Shown: positions 46,417-59,830, numbered from the stretch's first letter. The stretch is 64,000 bases of DNA from Poecilobothrus nobilitatus (GCA_947095535.1 OX352773.1:232729477-232793476); one strand, 5' to 3'. Made by a program: numbers and translations. Notes: generated from the letters alone by a model not told the origin.

Positions 46417-49400
46417 ATAGGAGGGCCCTGTTCGTTTTATTTTTTTTATATACAGAAAAATTAAATTTTTCTCTTCTTTCAAATTAATACAATAACGGTT
46501 ATTTTATTAATTTATGAAATCATTTTATGAAAGTTTTTTAAACTTGTTATATTGTATTCTTCCAAAGGTCCTTTATACTTTATATATTATAGAATTTAAC
46601 TAAGATTTTGAAAACAATAGCTGGTATTTTTATTCCTTTTAATTTTTGATATTCGCTAAATTACATTTAAACTTTTGATCGCGGATTACCCATAAAACAT
46701 AAATTAAATACCTCTTAAGAATAATTGAAACACATTCTCAACAAAATCAAAAGAAAAAAAAAATAGCGCAAATAACACTATATTATTTTATAAAATCAAA
46801 ACAAAAAAAAAAAAAAAATTGTAAAACAAAAAAATTATTTTGGAAAACTGGGAAAAGGACACGAGTACAAAAAAGCATAAAAATAAAACAAAATTGAAGG
46901 AGATTAAAATGAAGTTATACATCATGTTATGCTCCAAAGAACATTAAATTGTAAATTTAAAGCACAAAATAATATGAAGCCATCAAGCAAAAATACAATT
47001 TGTTACACTTTTAGATTTTTATTACAATAATATTTTTTTTCTTCTATATTTATAGTCATTTTTACATCGTTTCGTGTCTTACATTCATTTTTTTTTTTAA
47101 TTTTCAAAATTGTTTTGTGGTTTTAATATCGTCGTTTTTTTTTCCTTTTTTGAATGATGGGGTACTCCAAGCATACTTCTGTCATATATTTTTACTGATT
47201 ATACATATTATGCTTTTATTTAATGAAAAAAAAAATTTTTTTTTCATAAGTTCTTGCAATGGAATATAAATTTAATTCAAAAACTCACAATATTAAAAAG
47301 TTGAATATAAACATATTATGTATATTGAAGTGTTAATAATTTGTTAGCTTTCCCATGGGCTATGAAATTTTCAAAATCATTGACAACATTATGAAAAGAT
47401 TATATTGTATACATATTTTATGTTTGTGGCAAATAAATTTACACTAACAAAATTATATTAACAAAACTATTTATGAATTGGAAAATTTAAACAAAGGTTT
47501 AAATCTTAAGATCTTCGTTTTAAGAAAATAGGTGGGAATCATTGAAAGAAGATAGCGGAACGAGTACGATTCTTCTGTGAACATGTGAAACCTAAACACA
47601 CTAAACATCACATCCTTTGTTGACAAAATAATAGGTTAAATATTCAGTGAAGCTGTGAAACTTAAATCCACTATTATACTATTTGTTGCTAGCTCTATTG
47701 TATACTACTTGAGCGAAAGAAGATTCCATTATGAAATAAAAATTGGTTTAAAGCTTGTAGGAATATAATATAAAAGAATGTGTTTTGCGTTCTCCTAAAG
47801 CCCATATAAATATTAAGAATAAGTTTAAATTAAAATTAACTTGTTCAAAAATTGAAAACTAAAATGCTTCAAATTAATGTTAACAATATATTTTGTAATA
47901 ATGATTATGGATTTATAAAAAAAATTACCTACAAAATACTTCTTAGAACAGGAGAATCGAAAGTAATTTTTTTTTTAAGAATTATTGTACACTTTTAAAT
48001 TCAAAGGAAAAAATAATATGAAGTCATCATAATTTAAAATATTCTGAATGTATTATTCTATTTTAAGAAATCTATACCTAATTTAGTACTTAGTACTTTT
48101 ATTTAGTACCTAATTTAGTACTAAGAGGATATAAATATCGTTATCCGAAATGGTTGTGTTAGACTAACCAATGTTTAAGGAAGTTGGTATTGGCATGAAA
48201 CTTAATTTCTTTTTACAATATTTTAAATATTCAGCTTATATAGACACTGAGCTATGCTCATGTAAAAAAAAATAAAAAGTTGTATGGCAGCTACACTAAC
48301 CCTTCAGTTAAACTTGTTCAATTTCAATTGCGAATCTGCATAAAAATGAATGGGGGTAAAAATTTCAGAATTCTAGCTTCATTATTTTAGAGTGGGAATG
48401 GCTGAACGGACAAAGCTAAATCGACTGAAAATTCAATCCTGAGCAAGAACATAATATGATATATTATATAAATACATTTTTCCAAATTTATCTCGTCTAT
48501 GACACCTTAAATGTCACAAACGTAATGACACATATATTATAACCTTGAACTATGTTCGAACGGGTATAAAAAATATGACCTTGTTGTAAACATTTATTTT
48601 TATTATGATTTGGGGAAAAATATGTATTCAATATTTAATTTTTATATAACTTTAGATTTTGATATTATTTAAACTGTTCGATTAAGTGCTCGATTTTTCT
48701 TAGTATCCAATACATTTTATACATATATTGATATATATATATTTTTTTTGTATAAAATTATTGTACAATTTAATTTAAAATATGTTTTCAAAAATTTTCA
48801 AAAGCAATCATAGTTGTGTTACAAAATACATACATACATAGCTACACAAAAAATAATAAATTTTAAATTTAAATCTAATTATTAAAGGTTCAAACAATAT
48901 TTATTTAAAATTATTGAAATTGCGTAATCTATCAACAACAACAAAATCTTGCATTATTAGATACATCTATAAAACATAAAAATTAAAAAATAGAAAAATG
49001 AAAGATTTAATTAAATCTGGCAACACTTTTCAGGCTTATTACATACATTTTTAAACAACTACCTATTTAACTAATTTATTTAGGTAATTAAGTTACATAA
49101 TACCTATAGGTTATTTTTATTGAATAAAAAATTCCAACTTAACAATTTAATCTTTAAAACTTTTATATTTTTATCTTAACATTTTAACTTAATTATTAAG
49201 ATTTTCAATTTAATCAAAATTATATTTTCTTTTTTTTTTTTCACATTCATAAAAATATCCTATATTTGTACCTAATTTGGATTATATAATATAATATTAA
49301 AAATATTATAAACACATGTTGTATTATATTTTAACAGATCATTTTCTATAACATTTTCAAAAACATATAAAAATTCTTAAGTAGTGTGAGAAAAAAACAT

Positions 49401-52100
49401 TTTTGTAAATAGTATATTATTGACTTTTGTATTTTTTTTTTTTTCTTTTCTTTTATTTTTTTTTTTTTCTAATTATTGTTATGTTTATTAAAACCCAAAA
49501 AAACAAAAACAAAGCAATTCAAATTAATTCAAAATAGAAATACAAAAAAAAAAAAACAAAATAAAATAAGTATTTTAATATCACGAAAGAACTCAATGTA
49601 ATTAAACCTTAAAAGCAAGAAGTTAAAAAACAATAAAAATAACAACAACAACAACAACAACAGCAACCACAAAATGAACACTCATTTAATCCTTAATTAT
49701 CATATTTACTTTTCTGTTAGAACCTTTTATTTTATTTTAACATTATTTTTTTCTGTAAAAGAACAAAAATTAGACATTTGGATTATTTTAGTTTCTATAT
49801 GAGATAAAATTAGATTGGTTTTTAGAATTAGGAAAAAAAAAAAAAAATTCTGGAATAAAAAAATAAAATGAAAAAAAAAAAGAAATTTATCTAACCCAAA
49901 ATATTCTCCACAAAATTAATTTTTACTTTTTTTTTGTTTTTGTTTTACTTTCCGATTTTTTTTTTTTGTTTTTTTTTTTTATCATCATATTAAAGTCGTT
50001 ATTTACTCATATATACTCGTTTGTATTACATTGTGTACAAGGTACAATTTACTTGAACATTTTTTACAATCATATAAATTTGATGTGCGCTCGGGTATAA
50101 TTTGGGTATACACAGATAATCAAATATATATATAGCAGCTATATAATAATATTATAGTGTTAAGAAAATCTATTATATACAAAATCTTTTAGAATCATAA
50201 AGAATAAAATTATCACGATAATTATCTAATGTCTTAATGGATATATTAGGAACCATATATACTTGGAATAAACTTTTAAATACAACCATTCGATTTTTTC
50301 TAATATAAAACAAGTTATTACTGATTTATATATAGTGTCAAAAAATCACACAATAATCAGAAAGATAAAAATTGTTCACATATACATATAAATATCCCTA
50401 TACATAATTATTGTATAGCTGGATATATAAAATTTCGGGCCAAAATTAATTATGTCAGAGCTTACTTTCATAATAATCCAAAAAAAATTTTTGTTGAATA
50501 AAATATTATAAATATATATATATATATTATATAGGTATACATTTATATAAACTTTAATTAATTCAAAAAATTACGTAAAATACTAATACATATACATATA
50601 GATACGAGTATATTCAAAAATGTGTGCATTTTATTAGGAATCACTTATATGGTTCAATAAAACACAAACATATTTTTTTTTTATAGACATCAGTGGTCTT
50701 AAATTTAAATAATTGCATTCAATTAATATTAAATTTAATTAAATATGTTTTTAAAAATTATTAAAAGAAATCATAGTTAAAGGAAAAAATAAACAGCTAA
50801 CTATATGTAAAAATTTGTATAGATAATATAAGAAAAAATTGGAAAGGATTTTATTATATTATATTGTATTGATGACGATACGAATCTCTCCTAATATATT
50901 TTACTTTGTTTTCTTATCATATAAAGATATGATGTCCTTTTGTCCATAAGTTGTGATCTTATTCTGCAAATACTACTGCATTGAAGTAGCACATCAACAA
51001 TGAAATTCTATCTATATCAGAATAGAAATGTCACACTGTTTCATTCTATATTGGCATCTCATAAGTTATGACACTCAAAATTATATTTTAGAGGAAGGTA
51101 TAAAAATATTTTGTTTATATTATGTTGTCATGTTTTTTGTAATAACCTTTTTAGCTGTTTACTTTGAAGCAGAAAAACATACTATTTTAATTATATAAAA
51201 ACTATTGGTTTTTTCTTTTTATGCGTTGATGGCAGCGTTTACTGTTTCGAGATTTTGTTGTTCGAGGAGAGAAAGTATATAGAAGAAGTGAAACTTCTAC
51301 CAAAGGAATCTGTATACATTTTCATTTAATTTATTTTATGAAATAACACTACATATCGAATTTTAATATTTTTAACATTATTAACATGTACATATTTCGG
51401 AAAAATTTTCATTCTATCTATACACGTTTTTTTGTGTCAGTTTACAAAAGCACATTAGATACCGTTTTATAATAATCTTCTCCCTAGCCACTATACTGCG
51501 TTTTCATTCGATATTGACTAATGAGAGAGGTGGATTTAGAATAAGAATTAGAATAAGAATTTGGCACTACCAAGGAGAAATTCTTAGTATTTTTTGAAAA
51601 AAAATAAATTTTAGTCATTTATAGATTTTATTTATATCAAAATATTTAATAAAATCATCTTATCTCTCCAGATCTAAAACTTATAAACCTAAAATAAAAG
51701 ACAATTGATTGGTGTTATTACGGGGCATTGTTTTATCAGTAGACATGCTATAGATTAGGTATGTATATGGATTTTAAGTGTAGTTTTAGCAAATAAATTG
51801 ATGATTACTGCACTCTGTCAAGAACAAACCGGAAATATTTCGATAGTCAAGATGTAGAAGATCTCTCTGACATAGATCTAAAAAGCTTTGACAACTTCTT
51901 CTGTCAGAGCAATATCTTCATTACATAAATCTAAGAATACTTAACATCAATTCTTCTTAAATAGGTTCTCATATGTTTTAAATGTTCACTACAAACCTAA
52001 AGACTAGTGATTACTAACACGTTACCTCAACCTTTATAAAAAAAAAAAAAACGCATCCTCCACACAAAAATTATTGGTAAAAATATTTGTGCAAATGTTT
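46417..52100. other. AT-rich non-coding DNA
   Basis: This long stretch has no open frame of note and no recognised element. It contains a (CAA)n microsatellite at 49640-49666, (TA)n near 50506-50530, many A/T runs, and a weakly tRNA-like patch at about 48391-48450 (GGGAATGGCTGAACGGAC). A similar AGTGAAGCTGTGAAACTTAA/TGTGAACATGTGAAACCTAA pair lies near 47575 and 47648. A family C fragment is listed separately. Confidence 0.5.
51480..51605 (-). repeat. Family C fragment
   Basis: TATACTGCGTTTTCATTCGA, ATTGACTAATGAG, GTGGATTTAGAATAAGAATT and TTTGGCACTACCAAGGAGAA are the reverse complement of the C1 and C3 head. GAATAAGAATTAGAATAAGA shows a small internal duplication. Confidence 0.55.
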
Positions 52101-52115
52101 TAAAACTTAAAATAT

Positions 52116-52284
52116 ATATATTTTATTTTTATATTTTTAATTACACAGCTTTTCCTGTTCAGGCGTGGCTGTAAATGTCGTAAGGGGCAATAACTCTTAC
52201 GACGTTTGTGGGATCCGAACTCACACTTCCTCGGTGTTTACAGCGTATTTTATATGCTCTTACGCACTAGGCTACCGAGGCCCT
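52116..52284 (-). mobile_element. tRNA-derived SINE (family A), 3'-shortened but with TSDs
   Basis: The minus strand carries GGGCCTCGGTAGCCTAGTGC, GCATATAAAATACGC, GAGTTCGGATCCCA, CTTACGACATTTACAGCCAC and GAACAGGAAAAGCTGTGTAA. Then, in place of the usual TTTCCTG...GTGGCAGAG end, it goes straight into an A/T-rich tail. ACTTAAAATAT flanks both sides (52105-52115 and 52285-52295), a perfect 11-bp target-site duplication, so the shortened form appears to have inserted as such. Confidence 0.88.
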
Positions 52285-52295
52285 ACTTAAAATAT

Positions 52296-55200
52296 TTAAC
52301 ACTTGTTTCATAAATATTCAAATGCAGATTCAATTACTTTTTTTTAAATTATTAGAGTAATAATACTGGGTATTATAATAATTAGGTATATTTATACAGT
52401 GGAATGAAATTATTTTATATTTTTTTATATTGAAAATTAAATTCATTTACGATGCCAGAAATATTTGTTTTAAAATAAAATTTTAGAAAAATTAATTGAA
52501 TATTAATTGCATATTTGCCATTTTATTAAAAAAAAATTTAACACAATTTTAATACAGCCATGCTCAAAAATAAATAAAGTTATTTATAACATAGCCTATA
52601 CAAACAAATTATATTGTTAGGTACCTAAATAAACGTTGGTGATCAGTTTTATTTTACTATACTATATTATAATATACTGGTATTTGAATTTCATACATAA
52701 ATCTTTTTATTTCCTTCTTTAAAAGAAATTCTTTAAATTTCTGTATTTTCAAAACAAAAATATTTAAGTTATTGCAAAAAATATCAGAAGAATTCAAATA
52801 AATTAAAAAACAAATATTACCACCAACAGCACCATCACCACATATAAATTTAATGCAGACAATAAATTTTCATTCATTAAAAACCAAAAAAAAAAAACAA
52901 AATATGTATACAATATTCTTAAATATAGCATTAAATTGATTTTCCATTTATAATTCATTCTAGGTATTATAGGAATTTAGGCCTAAAAATTTCGAACGTG
53001 AAATCGTTAATCCACTTGTCAGTTATTTTATCAAATTTATTTTTTTTTTTAATATAAGAAGTGTTTCAAAGTAATTGCAATATTGGTTGCTTTGATTGAT
53101 TGATTGATAAAGGCATAATATTAGTTAAGCAATAGTTATAAAGTTAATATAAGCTTATAGTTAAGTTAACTTAAATATTTCAATTGAAGTTAGTAGTTAG
53201 TCAGCTTTGGTTAAGAAAATAAAAGAATAAAAGTCAATGAAAGAAAGTCAGTAAAACATTTCACCTTGGCTCTGGTGAAAACTACTAGCCCAATTCTGAG
53301 ACTAAACAATATAATCCTACTTTAATCTAATTTAGCAATGTACATAGTTGTAGTTTAGCTGAATCGATAATTAAACTGTTAGAAACGCATTCTAAATAAA
53401 GTCAAACTTCTTCGAACTAAATCCAGCAATGAACTGATTGATTAATAGAAGATCATAACTTTTATTGGGCAATAAAGATAAACTATATAAATGTACACTT
53501 TAGGCAAAACAAATACACATTACTGAACTCTGGGAAGCCTTCAGTAATTCAAACATAAAAGTTAAAGCTGCTTTAGTAAAAAGTTTATTTAAAATGAATA
53601 AATCAAAGGATCGGAGTATGTATACGCATAACACAAACCATTGAAAGTGATCTTCAAATAATGTTTTCTTAAAATGAAAATATTATCATCCAGCAGAAAA
53701 TATTTTAACAAAGTGAAAATATCCAGATATTACCGACAAGCAAAATCCAACCAAATAGGTTTCAGCGCTATACGTGAGAATATTTTTCAGTAAGATTCAT
53801 ACCACACATTATTCAATTTGATTCAATTGACAGACAATTATGTGATGCTATTTAAACGTTTTAAAAAGCATTGAATATTATATGAATAGAACAATTTAAA
53901 ATAATGTTTTTTTTTCGAGAAAGAGAAGGATGAAAAGAAAAGAAGGGAAAAATAGTTTTATCTTGATAAAATTTAATAAAAATTCACTACATCGCATTAA
54001 TGCGTAATAAGTAACTGCGGCAGTATCTAATGATAACTGATGTCATATACTCAACATTAATATTCCACCAAACATGGCTTTATAAAAAATTATAATATAA
54101 AACTGATACATTCTATTATCTTTGTTTTAAAAATATTATATCTCATAGAATTCTGATAAAGTTTAAAGTTTTAAACGTATAAAGACATAAAAATTTTCCT
54201 TTAGAATTTTTTCTTTTAATGTTATTTTCATGGAGTTTTATAGCTTTATTATGTGATTTTTGTTTTTCTATTTTATTTTCTTTTTAAAATGGAATACATT
54301 TTAGAAATAAAAATAAATCTGAAACCAGTTCTTCTTACTACAAAATAAATTTATTAAATTAAAAAGAAAAAAATAGATTGTTACGCGAAAATAAAGAAAA
54401 ACTGTTAAAAAGTGAAACGACACTTAAGCTTTCTTGTTTTTAAAGAAGTTTTAACGGTATTGTCAAAGTCAACAAATCGTTTTTTTTAAATTTAATTCCC
54501 TTTTTTATTTATAAACGTGTAGACGTATCTATTTCTTATTTTGCAGTAAATTTTTGCACTTTAAAAAATAATAATATGATCTGTAATAAAATTGAAAATT
54601 TTCTACCGAATTAAATAATAATCATTTGAAATGGAAAATCTAAAGAGAAATAAAGGGCCTTTGTTAACAGATGTTTACTATTTTTAACTATCTTTACGAT
54701 ATTTATTTTATAAGCTTGATAAATATTTTGCAAACTTATTTAAAGAAAACACTGCAAACTGTCAAAAAACGTTAGGGAAATGTCAAATATATGGAAAATG
54801 TATGGGAAACGAATGAACTGCTAGGTACTAAAACTAACATGTTTGCGGAAAATACGAAAATATTTTAAATGAAAATAATTTAATTTAAGTTCTTTCAGAT
54901 TGGTTCTTTTTAGTTTAATATTACACAAAAAAAAAGTGATAGGTATTGCATTATAATGTTTACATTTACATTAAAATGTTTTCAAAAAATATTGAATAAA
55001 TGTACAATAATATTTATGTTATTCATATTTTAAAGGACGACACTGATTTTATTTGCTTAAAAAGGCTTAAAATTAATATATTTTATAAATTTAAAAATAA
55101 CAGTTTCGGAAAAAAATGTCATGTTAATGTGATCAGACAATTTAAAAATAATAAATTTCTAAAGTAAGGCCTTGTTTACACTGTATTTCTGAGTTTTATT

Positions 55201-55965
55201 GAATGAGTTAATTTTATGTTGTATAGGACTAAATTCCATGAACCGGAAATGGAAGTTTTTATAGAAAATAAAGATTAAAATCGCTATAACTTTTTCCTTT
55301 TTTTTACGAGGTACGACGGTAGGACTGTAAGATCTTTTTATGTAGAATAATCGAAATGGACATACATGCTTTTTATTAAGAAATAAGTTTTTCGTAAAAG
55401 TTTTAGAAACATTCAGGGCTAGAAAAATGGAGCTTCTCTGTCATCACATAAAATTAAAGTCACAAAGACGTGGCACCCTTATTCTGTTTTTGAATCATAA
55501 AACTAATTATTCTATTAAATTTTTGGGGCTAATCATTCTACAAACGAACCAGAAGATGTTCCAGTTACTAATTTAGTCTAATAAAATTTTAAAAGTGCAT
55601 AAAATTTCTGTTAATGGAAAAAAAACTTCATATTTAAAATTTTGATCTCAGTAGATAGTATTAGGATATATTTTCTACAATATTAAATATTGTGCTTTAA
55701 ATAAGTACCAATATTAGAAACGAACTTAAGAATCGATGGTTCCACGTGATGCTACTGAATCTGTTTTGTTCCCGTATACTGACTTAAAAATCAAATTGCT
55801 GCTTTTCACGACAAGAAATTTTCACTCCCATGCCAAACCAGATACATTTAATAAGCCGTATGTTATGTGAAAAACTGAAAGATACTTCCATTTCATTTAC
55901 TTTCACGACTAATATGCAAAAAACTAATTTTTTTTTTTTAATATAAATCTATCCAATATTGTAAA
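52296..55965. other. AT-rich non-coding DNA
   Basis: No gene, RNA or assigned repeat. A (GATT)n run lies near 53094-53107. No frame above 60 codons occurs here. Confidence 0.5.
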
Positions 55966-55967
55966 TA

Positions 55968-56376
55968 TGACTTTTTTACTTTAGCTGAAGATTTTTTTAA
56001 ATATTTTTTACTTTAACAGAAGACTTTTTCATTTCAAGTGAACATTTTTTACTTTAAATGGAGACTTTTTTATTTTAAATAAAAAATCTTTACTTCAGTA
56101 ATTTATATTATATATCTATATATTTAATATAGGTACATACATAATATATTTAATTTACTTAATACATTAATATAAATCTCATATTTATATATTTGGTATT
56201 TATAATATACCTATGTATGTATATATTTATTATTTATATTATATTATATGTACTTTTGTACTTTAACTTTATTTTCAAATGTTTTCAGTTAAAGTAAAAA
56301 ATCTTCATTTGAAGAAGAAATTTCCTCACTTTAAGTAAAAAATTACTAAAGTATAAATGTCTTGACTTAAAGTAAT
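55968..56376. mobile_element. Foldback-like element FB3 with 21-bp-unit arms
   Basis: The left arm (about 55968-56100) is made of units such as GACTTTTTTACTTTAGCTGA, ATTTTTTACTTTAACAGAAG, GACTTTTTCATTTCAAGTGA and CATTTTTTACTTTAAATGGA. The right arm (about 56272-56376) has the inverted units TTCAGTTAAAGTAAAAAATC, TTCATTTGAAGAAGAAATTT and CTCACTTTAAGTAAAAAATT. The spacer is a TA-rich stretch of about 170 bases. The arms are degenerate. The unit resembles that of FB2. Confidence 0.6.
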
Positions 56377-56381
56377 ATTAT

Positions 56382-57327
56382 TATACCCGTATGATAAGTA
56401 TCGGGTATAATAAAATTACTCCTCCGTTTGTAACACCTCGAAATAAGTGAGCTAGATATACCTTCAAAGGTATGGATCGGATCAGAATCAAATTCTGAGT
56501 CGATTAAGCCATGTCTATCCATCCGTCCGTCAGCACGCTAACTCAAAAATTAAGAAAGCTAGAATCTTTAAATTTACACAAAATATTCTGGGAGCAATTT
56601 GTAGGTTCCCTATTTCTTTGGTTGAGTTCCGATCAAAACTTCGTGTAGCTCCCGAACAACTAACTTTTAGATCTAAATAAACAACATAACGGTTGCTTGA
56701 AGAATTTTTATTTATATGATATTGATATACATACATACTTATATAATATTATGTTTATTTCCATATCGTATATGTCACTGATGAATGAATGATAAGAGTA
56801 TAGATGTATAATATATAGCGCCGTATTTACATACATATATGTATTTTATTGTACTTATAAGAAATTATTCTATGAATGGAAATATTTAATGTAAAATGTG
56901 GAAATATATATTAATGTGGAAATATATAAGAAATATTGCAATGTATGGCGATATACTTATAACAATATAAATATACTATGTGCGCATTAATATAATATAA
57001 TATTTAAAATTATATTTACTATTTTGTAATTTAATATACAATTACCGCTTAGTATTAAATGGTACTATAGAATATTTGAAAAAGTTTTGGATTAATAATC
57101 GTTATATGGAAGATTAGAATCTGCTTTTGAAGAATGTATAAACATATAGTTTGAATATACATATGTACAACCCATAGTTCTAGAAATTATAAAATGACCC
57201 AAATTATTTTAAAATAGTAAAAAATTAAAAAAATAATATTATAAGCAGAGTGACAGGCTATGGACATACTAACGGGTCGTACGGGTATCTAAGAGTTGAC
57301 AAAGGCAACTGTTTTCTTCCTCGTTTT
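56382..57327 (+). mobile_element. mini-me/DINE-1-like element, copy D2
   Basis: It has the same hairpin start (TATACCCGTATGATAAG then TATCGGGTATA), TTTGTAACACCTCGAAATAA, a shortened GTCC tract near 56518-56528, AACTCAAAAATTAAGAAAGC, and the same 3' end CGTACGGGTATCTAAGAGTT to CTTCCTCGTTTT as D1. After CTAACTTTTAGATCT it passes directly to AAATAAACAACATAACGGTT, without the about 715-base family B segment seen in D1. The 68-codon minus-strand frame inside is not a gene. Confidence 0.8.
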
Positions 57328-57480
57328 TCTTTTTTTTAGTGCATTTCCCTGTTACATAATGTGACAAGGAAATTACACAGCCTTTCCTTTTCAGGCGTGA
57401 CTGTAAATGCTATAAGGGGAAATTAATCTTACGACGTGTGTTGGAGTATTTAGAGCGTATTTTATACACTCTTACCCACT
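57328..57480 (-). mobile_element. tRNA-derived SINE (family A) with B-box deletion
   Basis: From the A-rich tail side: GTGCATTTCCCTGTTACATA, GGAAATTACACAGCCTTTCC, TTTTCAGGCGTGACTGTAAA, CTTACGACGTGTGTTGGA. It then jumps to GTATTTAGAGCGTATTTTAT. The B-box and the CACCGAGGG segment (about 25 bases) are missing, so this copy cannot have a complete internal Pol III promoter. It abuts the 3' end of D2. CTCTTACCCACTC is partly repeated at its 5' side. Confidence 0.85.
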
Positions 57481-58440
57481 CTTATCCCCACTCTAACACA
57501 CACTTTTACCTCCTAGTAATATTATCTTCAGTTAAAATAAAAAGGGTATATAGTCATTTAGTACAATGCAAATAGGTTCTCAAAAAAAGAAACTAAAATC
57601 AAATAAAATAAAAAAATATACTATAAGTACATTATAAATGCCGATACTGTTATTATAAATTCTTCTTCCTCTTGATGATAATATTATGCACTTAAGAACT
57701 TTTCAAATGAAAAAACTTAATGCTGCGTTTTACTCTCTGAAATTAAGATAAATAGCTATATATAATTATATTTCTGTATATGTTTGTATAAATTCTAATA
57801 TAAATCACTATCTTAAAAACATATATACATACTTTCATATTTATATCTAAGAAAACGAAATAACTGAAATACTTATGTGTAAAATGTTATATTGAAAAAA
57901 GTATGGTATATTGGTATATATATATATAGCACGTGAAAATATTTAATATATAATAAGAGCAACCTACCATTATATGTAATAAAAAAAATTCTTTAAATCA
58001 AATTCCAACACTTTTTTTTTCCTCAAATGAAAATCTTTATTATACAATGTACATAAGATTAAATTTTTATTTGAACTTATACATTATATTGTACATTACA
58101 ACACGTATATCTATACATAATTTATAGAAAATATAAAAACATATATTTTTTAGAAAGAATTGAGGGAATTACAGAAGAATGCAATATAAATACTTCACAA
58201 TAGAAAGAAAAAATGGTAATGCATGATAGAACAGGAGTTATCGAAAAACGGTAATACATATATCCGTAGACGTTCAATTTCAAGCGTTTTTCATGATAAA
58301 TAGATTTAAAAGTTCGATTCAAAATTCTTTAGATATAAAAAGACTATCATTAGATATAATTTGATTTAACTGATGTTCAATCTGATTATTAAAACGTTCT
58401 TTATCATCACTGTTAAAGTAAAAATATATCTTTCTAAATT
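57481..58440. other. AT-rich non-coding DNA
   Basis: No gene seen. The 66-codon minus-strand frame at 58122-58322 has no recognisable features. Confidence 0.5.
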
Positions 58441-58445
58441 AAAGG

Positions 58446-58577
58446 TTGTGGGTTCGAATTCCATACATGTCGTAAGAGTTATTCCCCTTTAGACATTTAT
58501 AGCCATACCTGAACAGGAAAGGCTGTGTAATTTCCTGTTCACATTTATGTGACTGAGAAATGCTTTAAAAAAAAAAT
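58446..58577 (+). mobile_element. tRNA-derived SINE (family A), 5'-truncated
   Basis: It begins at the B-box (GGGTTCGAATTCC) and continues with GTCGTAAGAGTTATTCCCCT, CCTGAACAGGAAAGGCTGTG, TTCCTGTTCACATTTATGTG and an A tail. The A-box half is absent. Confidence 0.9.
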
Positions 58578-59254
58578 CCACTTTTCTTTCATTTGCTTCT
58601 TGTCGCGTCTTTTAAATCTCAGCTTTAAAGTTTAAATTATGTTGATAATATGATGTTTGCGATATCTCCTACAATTTTGGAAATAACTTAATATGAAGAT
58701 TTATTTATTGTTTAAAAATAATATCTTTAAAAACTGCAAAAGATAAATCCACTTCTAGACAAAAATCTTTCCTTTCTAACAATGTATTACTGTATTTTTC
58801 TCTATTGTGGGGCACCCTACTGCATAACATATAAACTAATGTGTAATTTATATCAGTTTAAAGGAAAAAGTAATTACCACAATGTTAACCTTAATTCTAT
58901 CTTAGACGTATTCAATTTTAAAGTAGGTTATCATTTAAAAAGTTAAAAAACAACAAACAATATTATTTCTATTATTCATTTTGTCTATTTAACTTTTTTA
59001 TTGTTGCTTGAAAAATCAGTACATTAAAAAAGAGTTAGATTGCACAAACAAAAAAAAAAAAAAGAAATCTCTTAGGATTCCTGTACCATATCTAATATTT
59101 CTTTAAAGTACCTATTCTATTTATTAATTTTTTTGAGATTATCAACTCTTGTGCTATTTAAAATAATGTTGAGTAACTGAAACTTTTGATGTTTAATAAT
59201 ACAAATAATAATAGCTTTATTCATGATAGAAGTATATAACCTTTTTATATGAAT
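58578..59254. other. AT-rich non-coding DNA
   Basis: No gene or assigned repeat. Confidence 0.5.
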
Positions 59255-59830
59255 AAATAACTAGGCATCTGAACACCTCGGTGTAAAGGGAAATAAGGAA
59301 GCGGATCGTCTTATAAAATAAGGAGCTGTACTTTTAATCCTTAACCCATCCCAAACCTTTGTGGCATAGGTAGACATAAAATAAGAGAATTACTAAAAAT
59401 GAAATAGGAAAACTATAGAAGCAAACTATGGAGTGGAAAATCAGCGTTCAAACAATCTAAAAAGCTTCTCAGAAACTTTAACCGAAAAGGATATCCACAA
59501 AACAAAATTTAAGAATTCTTACAGGCTTCCTGTCGAGACATTTCCCGCAAAAAGGTATGCGCAAATTCTGTCAATAAGAAGAAAACTGTTCAGGGTATAT
59601 ACTTATAAACTGTAGAGCTTTACTCCGAGCAAGATAATGCTGCACCTAGAAGCAAATACTGCTTCACCGAAGATAAACTTCCAGCGATAAATCTTCTACA
59701 AATTTTCAATTTAGAAGTAGTAGCACTGGCTGACAGTTGAATAAAGTGGAGACAAAATCTACAACACGTATTAATAGACAGAGCAGTAAAAAGATGGCAG
59801 TGTTATTTATACTCCTTAAATAACAACCTA
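59255..59830 (+). pseudogene. LINE RNase H and C-terminal relic, second copy (I/R1-like)
   Basis: GNKEADRLIK, preceded by a GHLNTSV-like start, matches the end of a retrotransposon RNase H domain. Downstream, in another frame, RILTGFLSRHFPQKGM resembles the ILTGHCPLNRHLxxMG region. RALLRARLCC lies at the position of the CPALxRxRLR motif, and a FTEDKLPAINLLQIFN segment precedes the stop region. Several stops and frameshifts (for example V*RGNKEAD and LIK*GA) show it is dead. The 60-codon frame at 59433-59615 is only a local fragment. It is longer and better preserved at the 3' end than the relic at 29926-30370. Confidence 0.78.

Noticed and set aside
48391..48450. tRNA-Ser/Leu gene
   Set aside because: Only an A-box-like GGCTGAACGGAC is visible. 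The arms do not pair and there is no good B-box.
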